IMG/VR virus record: IMGVR_UViG_3300027573_000287
Span: 1 to 21,280 of that record
Direction: 5' to 3' (one strand)
Length of the DNA stretch: 21,280 nt
Source: a virus
The first letter of the stretch is position 1, and the number at the start of each line of letters is the position of its first letter. The notes below the pieces were generated by a model, which was not told the origin of the DNA, ran no database searches, and saw only the letters and a list, made by a program, of their open reading frames with translations. The position numbers and the translations under genes were made by a program. Below are positions 14,382 to 20,946 of this stretch, piece after piece.

Positions 14382-14819
14382 ATGTGGGATTTTATTCAAC
14401 GAGTACTTCATGTTTGGTCAGATGCTAACGTAGAACATTCACTATCTGTTTATAAGAGATTTACTATTGCAGAGGTAAATGCTGGTGCAGTATTAGTAGC
14501 TGCTATACCAGGACATAAACTTAGGCTAATTGATGCTAGAATGACAGCTATTGGTGGTGCAGTAGGTGCTACTACAACAGTTGATATTCTTGCTACATTA
14601 GCAGGTGTATCACGTAAGTTACTTGCTGTAGCTATTGCAGCTCTCACACAATCTGCTGTAGTTCGTGCTGGTGCAGCTAACGCAGTTGTATTAGCTGATG
14701 GTGCATCTTTTACTGCTAATGATGTAAATACTGCATTGACCATTAATAAAACTGGTGCTACAGCTACTACAGCAACACATGTTGACGTTCATGCTATTTA
14801 TGTATTAGAAAGATTCTAA
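14382..14819 (+). CDS. small beta-rich virion protein
   Basis: The gene encodes 145 residues, with a good RBS (GCGAGGTGAT, 14369-14378) before the ATG. After an N-terminal amphipathic helix, residues 30-145 are Ala/Thr/Val-rich strands (KLRLIDARMTAIGGAVGATT, SAVVRAGAANAVVLADGASF, TATTATHVDVHAIYVLE). This composition and length are typical of small capsid decoration or tail-tip proteins of phages. Its stop TAA (14817-14819) overlaps an ATG TTT GAA that looks like the lost start of the tail gene now beginning at 15229. Structural role probable; exact role unknown. Confidence 0.6.
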   Translation: MWDFIQRVLHVWSDANVEHSLSVYKRFTIAEVNAGAVLVAAIPGHKLRLIDARMTAIGGAVGATTTVDILATLAGVSRKLLAVAIAALTQSAVVRAGAANAVVLADGASFTANDVNTALTINKTGATATTATHVDVHAIYVLERF

Positions 14820-14828
14820 TGTTTGAAA

Positions 14829-14937
14829 GGGATTTGGGTCTATATGAATACTAAAATTTGTAATAAATGTAAAATAGAAAAACCTATTTCAGATTTTTCA
14901 GTAAGAAATATAGGTTTGGACAATAGACCCAAATCCC
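14829..14937 (+). promoter_or_regulatory. 15-bp RBS-sequestering inverted repeat of the third HNH gene
   Basis: GGGATTTGGGTCTAT (14829-14843) is the perfect reverse complement of ATAGACCCAAATCCC (14923-14937). The left arm overlaps the ribosome binding site AAAGGGA (14826-14832) and ends at the base before the ATG at 14844. The right arm lies in codons 27-32 of the same gene. In a full-length transcript the start region would be held in a 15-pair stem with a 79-base loop. This is the same arrangement as at 11824-11901, with unrelated sequence. Confidence 0.75.
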
Positions 14938-15236
14938 AATGTAAATTATGTTATAATCAATCTTCTTCAACTAAAAGAACTCCTGAACAAAATAGAATAA
15001 AACATTTTAAAGATTATTATGGTATAGATATAGAAGTATATAACAATCTATATAAAGAACAAGAAGGTAAGTGTAAGATTTGTGGTGAATTTTTTGAAAA
15101 ATTAAATTTAGACCATTGCCATAAAGAAAATATAGTTCGTGGTTTGCTGTGTTTTAATTGTAATACTGGTTTAGGATTTTTTAAAGATAATCCTATATTG
15201 TTACAAAAAGCTATTGAGGCATTAATTCGTGTTTGA
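14844..15236 (+). CDS. HNH homing endonuclease, endonuclease VII-like
   Basis: The gene encodes 130 residues from the ATG at 14844; a TTG at 14823 would add seven residues but lies across the insertion boundary. It has an N-terminal zinc-knuckle (ICNKCKIEKPISDF), a second CKLC motif at about residues 33-36, and the catalytic core EGKCKICGEFFEKLNLDHCH followed by IVRGLLCFNCNTGLGFF. The DHCH and RGLLCxxCN motifs match T4 endonuclease VII-type HNH enzymes. It is a close relative of the enzyme at 4553-5008, also at the DNA level (shared AAGAACAAGAAGG and TGTAAGATTTGT blocks). The C-terminal codons CGT GTT TGA overlap the GTG start of the next gene. It is probably translated poorly from long mRNA because of the hairpin over its RBS. 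Confidence 0.88.
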   Translation: MNTKICNKCKIEKPISDFSVRNIGLDNRPKSQCKLCYNQSSSTKRTPEQNRIKHFKDYYGIDIEVYNNLYKEQEGKCKICGEFFEKLNLDHCHKENIVRGLLCFNCNTGLGFFKDNPILLQKAIEALIRV

Positions 15237-17061
15237 AGAATATCAGCCATATCTCATCAGAAAGTTCAAAGGACTCTGGGATAGAGGCACAAATGATTCT
15301 TGTCCACCAGACCATTTTCAGGATTGCTTAAATATGCAATTTACTGATAATGGTGTTAAAACAAGAGATGGATTAGAACAAACACTCGCATCAGGAAATG
15401 TATTACGTACTCATAGTTATAAACGAATTGGTGAGGCATCACGAGATTTAATACTTAAAGCGGGTGGCAATTTATACGATAGTACTAATTTAGGTGTACC
15501 TATTCTTACTATCGCAGCAATGACAGATTTCAGTGCAATAAATGTTTATAACAGAATTTATATAAGTCCACATAACGGAATCAAGGGTTTACCAGGTGAA
15601 AAAGTTTATGTATGGGATGGCACTACTATAAGAGCCGCAGCAGGTATAGCTCCTACAGGTGCATTTACTGCTGTTAATAGTGCTACTACTGGTATTGTTG
15701 AGGCTGGTACTCATTTATTCGCTGTTGTATATGAAACAGCTAGTGGATTTTTAACTAAGCCCGGCCCAGTTACATTCCCATTCGTTGTTGCTGACGGTAC
15801 CAAAAAAGTTGACCTATCAATACCTAATGGTCCTGCTGGTACAGTTAGAAAACACGTAATTGCCACACGTGCAATAGCCGATTATAATGGTAATCAATTT
15901 GGTCAAGAATGGTTTTTTGTTCCTAATGGAACTATTCATAATAATTCTGACCTACCACTTACTGTTAACTTTTATGATAGTGAATTATCAGCCGATGCAT
16001 TATATCTATTTTACATTTTAACTGAATTGCCCTCTTGTTTAGTATTATTTACTTACAAGGGGCGATTAGGAATGGCTAATTTTGATGAGAATCAATTTCT
16101 AGTACGTTTATCAACTAAAAATGAACCAGAAGTATTTGATGAAGCTGATAGTGCTATGATAATTGGTCCTGAAGATGGACTAGGCATCACTAATGCTGTT
16201 GAACATAGAGATTTACTAGGATTTACTAAATCTCTAATGTCCTATGTTACATCTGATAATGGTGATAGTCCTAATACATGGGACCCAATATCATTAGACC
16301 CTGGAATTGGTACTGAAGTTCATGGCATTAGTAGTATATTAGATAAGAGTGGTACTAGCACTGATGTATTCTTTATAGCTAGTCGGGGCGGCCTTATACT
16401 ATTTAACGGTTCATTTCAGGTGCCCGAACTATCATGGAAAATAGAAGCATTATGGAAAAGAATCAATCAGGCCAATTTCCATAAAGTACAAGTAGCTTAT
16501 GATAGTATCAATAAGTATATATATGTTCTCGTTCCATTAGATGCAGCAACAGACCCATCACATATACTTTTTGCTGATTGTAGTGATGGATTAGATTATA
16601 AGAAAATACAATGGTCACCCTGGGCATTTCCATTTGCTCCTACTAGTATCTTAATAGATACAGTAAGTAAGAGTCCAATTCTGAAGATAGCTGGTGATAA
16701 CATTTATAAGCAAACAGTTGGACTTATTAATGATAATGGAACTGTAATAACGAATTATGTAAAGATGGGATTAGCTCCAGATAAGAGTAATGGGGTAATT
16801 AATCATTTTAATGCTTTCATAGTTAGAATGATTGGTAGTGGTTCTGTTGAAGTTGAATTGACTGGATTAGATAATTCAGTAATAACTCATCCACCTAATT
16901 TTAATGTTACAGCAACACCAGGTAAAGAGATACTAAGGAAAGTTAATTATGTAGCAGAAAAGATGGCTATTAAATTTTCCATGACTAGTATTAATGAAAC
17001 ATTTGAATTAAGTAGTTTAATCATTTACTTCAAAGCATTATGGTCACAAAGGCCGCAATAA
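15229..17061 (+). CDS. large tail/stopper protein, probably beta-propeller
   Basis: The gene encodes 610 residues from a GTG at 15229 (GAGG at 15214-15217), overlapping the HNH stop. The N-terminus FEEYQPYLIRKFKGLWDRGT and CLNMQFTDNGVKTRDGLEQ start a protein built almost wholly of beta repeats: segments such as GGNLYDSTNLGVPILTI, RIYISPHNGIKGLPGEKVYV, DVFFIASRGGLILFNGSFQV and YIYVLVPLDAATDPSHILFA recur like propeller blades. The region 110-230 has a separate sandwich (AGTHLFAVVYETASGFLTKP). Phages of short-tailed type carry comparable propeller proteins that close the portal channel or form the tail hub (P22 gp10 is one). That role fits its place after the adaptor gene. The fold assignment is inference from repeat pattern. 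Confidence 0.6.
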   Translation: MFEEYQPYLIRKFKGLWDRGTNDSCPPDHFQDCLNMQFTDNGVKTRDGLEQTLASGNVLRTHSYKRIGEASRDLILKAGGNLYDSTNLGVPILTIAAMTDFSAINVYNRIYISPHNGIKGLPGEKVYVWDGTTIRAAAGIAPTGAFTAVNSATTGIVEAGTHLFAVVYETASGFLTKPGPVTFPFVVADGTKKVDLSIPNGPAGTVRKHVIATRAIADYNGNQFGQEWFFVPNGTIHNNSDLPLTVNFYDSELSADALYLFYILTELPSCLVLFTYKGRLGMANFDENQFLVRLSTKNEPEVFDEADSAMIIGPEDGLGITNAVEHRDLLGFTKSLMSYVTSDNGDSPNTWDPISLDPGIGTEVHGISSILDKSGTSTDVFFIASRGGLILFNGSFQVPELSWKIEALWKRINQANFHKVQVAYDSINKYIYVLVPLDAATDPSHILFADCSDGLDYKKIQWSPWAFPFAPTSILIDTVSKSPILKIAGDNIYKQTVGLINDNGTVITNYVKMGLAPDKSNGVINHFNAFIVRMIGSGSVEVELTGLDNSVITHPPNFNVTATPGKEILRKVNYVAEKMAIKFSMTSINETFELSSLIIYFKALWSQRPQ

Positions 17062-17847
17062 GTGAATGAAATTGACAGAATTAGAAGTCTTATTACCGGT
17101 TTACAAAAGACTCAGCCTAAGATATATGAGGCTTTGAGTGCAGTAGCTAAAGCTTTAGATAAGCTAGATACTAATATTGAAGCAGTTGTAAGTGAATTAG
17201 CATCTGTACCTGAGAGTGGACTTGCAATAGCACCGAACGTAATAGTATTTACTTATCGATTTACACGTAGGAATGTAATATTAGAATGGGAACAGCCTGA
17301 TTTAAGTATATTTCATTATGAGATTAAAGTAGGTGGTGCTGATTGGGATACTGCAACACATGTATTAACAACTAGTACATTAAGTGCTGTTCTTGACCCA
17401 TTAGTAGTAGGTACTACACGTTATTGGATTAAAGGAATAGATTTTGATGGTAATGTTAGTATTGCTGCATTAGCATTAGATGTTGTAGTTCCCGCTATTG
17501 GTGCTATTAGTGTTACTAGTGCAGTAATTGATAATAACATCTTATTTAGCTGGACCGAACCAACTAGCACATTTGATATTGATTATTATACTATATATAA
17601 AAGTGCTGTATTAGTAGGTAAAACTAAGGGAACATTTGCTGTAGTATTTGAATCTGTTGGTGGTACTTTTGAATATAAATTTAAGCCTGTTGATATAGCT
17701 GGTAATGTTGGACCAGAAAGTACTATATCAGTTGAAGTAAGACAACCACCTGATTTTGATTTATTGGCTCAGTTAGTTGATGATTTATCTGGTACGAAAG
17801 TTAATACAATGATTCAAGATGGTAAACTGCTTGCTAATGTGTGTTGA
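17062..17847 (+). CDS. fibronectin type III tail protein, apparently C-terminally truncated
   Basis: The gene encodes 261 residues from a GTG directly after the previous TAA. Residues 1-45 are a helical stalk (ITGLQKTQPKIYEALSAVAK). Two fibronectin type III-like domains follow: about 56-142 (NVILEWEQPDLSIFHYEIKV ... RYWIKGIDFDGNVS) and 147-230 (ILFSWTEPTSTFDIDYYTIY ... YKFKPVDIAGNVG). The end, DLVDDLSGTKV-like (VDDLSGTKVNTMIQDGKLLA then NVC), leads in known phage tail proteins of this type into a longer C-terminal domain. Here a tandem TGA TAA stops the frame. The missing domain seems to be present at 20329 onward, fused to another protein, and both sides read Val-Cys in register. The protein probably belongs to the tail tip or fibre attachment. 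Confidence 0.7.
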   Translation: MNEIDRIRSLITGLQKTQPKIYEALSAVAKALDKLDTNIEAVVSELASVPESGLAIAPNVIVFTYRFTRRNVILEWEQPDLSIFHYEIKVGGADWDTATHVLTTSTLSAVLDPLVVGTTRYWIKGIDFDGNVSIAALALDVVVPAIGAISVTSAVIDNNILFSWTEPTSTFDIDYYTIYKSAVLVGKTKGTFAVVFESVGGTFEYKFKPVDIAGNVGPESTISVEVRQPPDFDLLAQLVDDLSGTKVNTMIQDGKLLANVC

Positions 17848-17855
17848 TAATATAA

Positions 17856-18098
17856 ATGTCTCCTCAAAAACCGTGGATGCATAATTTCAAACCATGTGGA
17901 ATGAGAGAAGCGATTGCTAGAGTTTGGTATATGACACCATCAGAAGTTAAAAAGGCATTTATACATAAAGAGACTGAGAGAAGTAAGTCTAGTAGTCTGT
18001 ATCACGCTTTAAGAATGCGAATTGCTGAACCAGATGAATGGGATAAAATCGTTAAGTTCTTAAAGTTGAGGAGAAAAAATGCCCCTCAAGATAGTTAG
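17856..18098 (+). CDS. unknown small basic protein
   Basis: The gene encodes 80 residues. No ribosome binding site precedes the ATG at 17856; internal ATGs at codons 8 and 16 are alternative starts. The sequence is helical and basic (REAIARVWYMTPSEVKKAFI, then HKETERSKSSSLYHALRMRI) and might fold as a small helix-turn-helix, but this is weak. The 20-base overlap with the next gene and the AGGAG used by that gene support coding. It is the first gene inside the segment that appears to split the fibronectin-type tail protein. Function unknown. Confidence 0.5.
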   Translation: MSPQKPWMHNFKPCGMREAIARVWYMTPSEVKKAFIHKETERSKSSSLYHALRMRIAEPDEWDKIVKFLKLRRKNAPQDS

Positions 18099-18318
18099 TT
18101 ATACTCCTTCAAGTTGTAGTCATGGTGTATTAACTGTCGATATTGATGGTCAACAGTTTTCTATGCCTTTAGTGAAAGATGAAGTTCAGGAATTAGCAGC
18201 AGAGGTAGCTAAAATTTCTCCTTTTACTCCTAAACAAACTCTATTATTTTTATGGATAGCGTTTAGAATGGCAAAGGGAGCAACTTTTAATAGTCTTATT
18301 GGAGTTGAATTAAATTAA
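18079..18318 (+). CDS. unknown small protein
   Basis: The gene encodes 79 residues. The ATG at 18079 has a strong RBS (GAGGAG) five bases upstream and overlaps the previous gene's end by 20 bases. Residues 1-40 are beta-prone (LKIVSYTPSSCSHGVLTVDI, DGQQFSMPLVKD), and residues 41-70 are two helices (VQELAAEVAKISPF, QTLLFLWIAFRMAKGA), the second fairly hydrophobic. Its TAA overlaps the next ATG. No family recognised; a small virion or assembly protein is possible. Confidence 0.6.
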   Translation: MPLKIVSYTPSSCSHGVLTVDIDGQQFSMPLVKDEVQELAAEVAKISPFTPKQTLLFLWIAFRMAKGATFNSLIGVELN

Positions 18319-19424
18319 TGGCTGCTTCATATCCATTTACACTAAGTCCTCTTGAAATGTCAGGTTGGGCTGCTGCAAATATCAGTTCGTCTCATAATAT
18401 GGATGCTGATGCTGAAATGATTGCATGGAAACATTTTCCACAGTCTGCGTCTCCTATAACTCATATTGATATTCATGCAAATATAGGCGGAACTATTACT
18501 GATACTAATTTTACTGTTGAGGTTCAATCTGATAGTGCAGATGCTCCATCAGGAACACTTTTAGGAACTGCTTCTGCTGAATGGGCTGGTATAGCTGCTG
18601 ATGGTTGGATTGGTGAAAAGGCTTTAGCTACTGATACGGGAGCTTTAACTATTGGAGTTCCAGTTTGGATAGTAGTAAAGCGTAGTTCTGGTGGTTCTTT
18701 ATCTGCAACAGATTTTTTTGCGTTTAGAACAACAGCAATAAGGAAAGGACTAGAAAAACTTAGGCATCATAATGGAACTAACTGGACTACATCGGCAGCA
18801 CAACTTGCTACTCCAATCGCAGTTGTAAAACATTCTAATGGAGATTATGTTGGTCATCCTATAACAGCTATTAATGCTGCATCAGGAGAAGCTGATATAT
18901 TTGGCACCAACAGATTAGGACTAAAAATGAGATTTGGTTGTCAAGTTAAAATACAGGCAATTAAATGTCAAATTAGTAAGACGGGCTCTCCTGCTAATTT
19001 AGAATGTGTAATTTATGAGGGTTCTACTGAAAAATACTCCACATCTATTGCAGCAGCAGTTCTAGTAAATTCAGATGAGGCGATATTTTGGTTCTCATCG
19101 GCTGTTCTATTAGCAGCTAATACAGATATATACATAATTTTGAGGCAGGCTTCTAATGGCGGAGATAACTCTAATGATTACGATTTACGCTCATTTGCTG
19201 TTAATGCTGCATATATAGATGCTATAGTTCCTAGTAATTGGAGAATGGTTGCTGGAACAGGCGATGACCCTACAGCATTTACAGTTCAGACGGATGAAGT
19301 TGCGGTTATGCTTCCTATATTAGTTGATACTGCATTAGATTTAGATGAGACTGCATCAGGTGGTGGAGGTGCCGCATTAGGTGGTGTAAAAGTTATTCAT
19401 CCAGGTCATATTATAGTTCAGTAA
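18318..19424 (+). CDS. virion structural protein with beta-sandwich repeats
   Basis: The gene encodes 368 residues and starts at the TAATG overlap. The sequence consists of two similar jelly-roll-like halves. Each half has an opening strand pair, a phrase of the type ITHIDIHANIGGTITDTNFT or IQAIKCQISKTGSPANLECV, then GTLLGTASAEW or YEGSTEKYSTSIAAA, and a VPVWIVVKRSSGG or NTDIYIILRQASNGGD strand. Such duplicated domains occur in phage tail-fibre and spike accessory proteins that bind carbohydrate or the fibre shaft. A glycine-rich linker (ASGGGGAALGG) precedes the C-terminus. No catalytic motif is visible. A receptor-binding accessory role is inference. Confidence 0.6.
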   Translation: MAASYPFTLSPLEMSGWAAANISSSHNMDADAEMIAWKHFPQSASPITHIDIHANIGGTITDTNFTVEVQSDSADAPSGTLLGTASAEWAGIAADGWIGEKALATDTGALTIGVPVWIVVKRSSGGSLSATDFFAFRTTAIRKGLEKLRHHNGTNWTTSAAQLATPIAVVKHSNGDYVGHPITAINAASGEADIFGTNRLGLKMRFGCQVKIQAIKCQISKTGSPANLECVIYEGSTEKYSTSIAAAVLVNSDEAIFWFSSAVLLAANTDIYIILRQASNGGDNSNDYDLRSFAVNAAYIDAIVPSNWRMVAGTGDDPTAFTVQTDEVAVMLPILVDTALDLDETASGGGGAALGGVKVIHPGHIIVQ

Positions 19425-19440
19425 AAAAGGAGAATAAACA

Positions 19441-19893
19441 ATGTCAGGAGTAAGATTTCGTGCGAGTAGTGGTGAGCAAGCATTGGGTGCAGGTGTAGCA
19501 GAAACAGTATTACAAGTTGTTGCTGCTGCCAATCATCGTGTTAAAATCACTGAATTGTGCGTTACATTCAAAGGAGTATTAGCTACAGACACGCCAGTTA
19601 ATTGTAAAATATTTAGACAGACCGGTGCAGGAACATCAGCGGCAGCCACAGTAGTTAAAGAAAATGATGCTGATGATGAAACATTACAAACTACAGCTAG
19701 AAATGCATTTTCGTCCGAACCTGCTACAGATGATGCATTAATTGATGAATTTTTAGTTCATCCACAAACCGGTATGAAACAGTTTTTCCCATTAAGTCAG
19801 GAAATACCTGTTAAAGGTGGTAATAGAGTTGGTGTTAAATGCACTGCTGCACAAGCACAAACTGTTGTAGTTAGTTTAGCTGGTGATGAGTAA
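19441..19893 (+). CDS. small beta-rich virion protein
   Basis: The gene encodes 150 residues with a strong RBS (AAAAAAGGAG, 19424-19433) before the ATG at 19441. Strands dominate: SGEQALGAGVAETVLQVVAA, HRVKITELCVTFKGV, PVNCKIFRQTGAGTSAAA, then FLVHPQTGMKQFFPLSQEIP and GNRVGVKCTAAQAQTVVVSL. This is a typical small phage surface or baseplate-like beta-sandwich. It lies between the jelly-roll-like and the proline-rich tail proteins and probably belongs to the same virion substructure. Exact role unknown. Confidence 0.6.
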   Translation: MSGVRFRASSGEQALGAGVAETVLQVVAAANHRVKITELCVTFKGVLATDTPVNCKIFRQTGAGTSAAATVVKENDADDETLQTTARNAFSSEPATDDALIDEFLVHPQTGMKQFFPLSQEIPVKGGNRVGVKCTAAQAQTVVVSLAGDE

Positions 19894-19899
19894 TAAAAA

Positions 19900-20946
19900 A
19901 TGATTAAGGTGTGGTTACCAATCAGCAGGCGTAGACCTTGGTTCGGTCAAATACCTGTTATAGCTGCTGTAGTAGCAGCCACACCATTAATCCCTTCACT
20001 TAATGTTATTGCTAGTAATCAAGTTGAACCTCGACGTGGCTCAGTAATTATACAGCCTATACCACATGAAACTATTGTAGTTCCACCAGTTGTAGCGAAA
20101 TACCCTAAACAGGTATTAGTTGTTAATCGCGCTATACAGTATCATAATGGTAAGGTAATTAAATTTGGTCCTAGAAATGTAGCTGTAGCAGGACCAGTAA
20201 TACCACGACCTAAAACTATACAAGTAGTTAATGGTAATACTAGAAATGTAGTTAATAGGTTTAGGAATGTTAAAGGTAATATATGGCTACCTAGACTATT
20301 AAAAGAAACAATAGCACCAATTTATCCAGTATGTTCGTGGGGTGCTCATTTTGTTGATAATGGCTGGGCAACTATACAAGACCAAATTAATGCTGGTTAT
20401 CCAATATATTTACAGCCCGCACCATTAGTAGGAACATATGAACGAATATTTGATTTTGGTGCGATATTTGATGATGTAATTGTTACATTAATATGGAACC
20501 AAAATCAAATAGCAGGTACAACAGTAGTAAGTTCTGAAATAGCTTATAGTACTGATGGAATTGGTTATACTGCATATGTAAGTGGCAGAAACCTATTTGT
20601 TGCAAGTGCTAGATATGTTAAGGTTAAATTTACTTTTACTGGCTCTACTCCACACGCATTACTTGAGTTTTATGAATTAGAAGTAAATCTTAATGTTAAG
20701 GTAGAAACAGATAGCGGACAAGTTAATGCTGATAAAGATGATGTGGGTGGTACTATAGTACTATTTAACAAGGTATTTAAGGATGTTAATAGTATTACGA
20801 TTACTGCGGATAGTATCGAGCCTATTTATCCCATTTATGATTTTGTTGATATTCCTAATCCTACTCAGTTCAAAGTGCTGATATATGATAGTAGTGGACA
20901 AAGAGTTGATTATTTGATTAGCTGGAAAGCACGTGGAATTACGTAA
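19900..20946 (+). CDS. chimeric tail protein: proline-rich N-terminus fused to a fibre-type C-terminal domain
   Basis: The gene encodes 348 residues. Residues 1-143 are proline- and valine-rich and extended (RRRPWFGQIPVIAAVVAATP, VEPRRGSVIIQPIPHETIVV, VLVVNRAIQYHNGKVIKFGP), resembling separate short structural proteins of phages. Residues from about 144 on differ: SWGAHFVDNGWATIQDQINA, GYPIYLQPAP, RIFDFGAIFDD, then ASARYVKVKFTFTGSTPHAL and the C-terminal IYPIYDFVDIPNPTQFKVLI with YDSSGQRVDYLISWKARG. I know this block as the C-terminal continuation of fibronectin type III phage tail proteins, where it follows a ...DGKLL-type segment. That segment ends the protein at 17062-17847. A gene fusion after insertion of 2.5 kb explains both. 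The previous stop is six bases upstream. Confidence 0.65.
   Translation: MIKVWLPISRRRPWFGQIPVIAAVVAATPLIPSLNVIASNQVEPRRGSVIIQPIPHETIVVPPVVAKYPKQVLVVNRAIQYHNGKVIKFGPRNVAVAGPVIPRPKTIQVVNGNTRNVVNRFRNVKGNIWLPRLLKETIAPIYPVCSWGAHFVDNGWATIQDQINAGYPIYLQPAPLVGTYERIFDFGAIFDDVIVTLIWNQNQIAGTTVVSSEIAYSTDGIGYTAYVSGRNLFVASARYVKVKFTFTGSTPHALLEFYELEVNLNVKVETDSGQVNADKDDVGGTIVLFNKVFKDVNSITITADSIEPIYPIYDFVDIPNPTQFKVLIYDSSGQRVDYLISWKARGIT

Larger units (their letters stand above)
14820..15237. repeat. 8-bp direct repeats TGTTTGAA bounding the third HNH gene
   Basis: TGTTTGAA is present at 14820-14827 and at 15230-15237, 410 bp apart. At the left copy it reads ATG TTT GAA directly after the previous gene's stop; at the right copy it reads GTG TTT GAA and begins the 610-residue tail gene. 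This is what insertion of a 410-bp unit at codon 3 of the tail gene would leave, with the original ATG start stranded on the left and a GTG start on the right. Confidence 0.6.

Noticed and set aside
17842-20361. Simple excision between the TGTTGATAAT copies restoring the tail gene
   Set aside because: The two copies are in different codon phase, and joining them leaves TGA TAA in frame; the GTRTGTT edges fit better.
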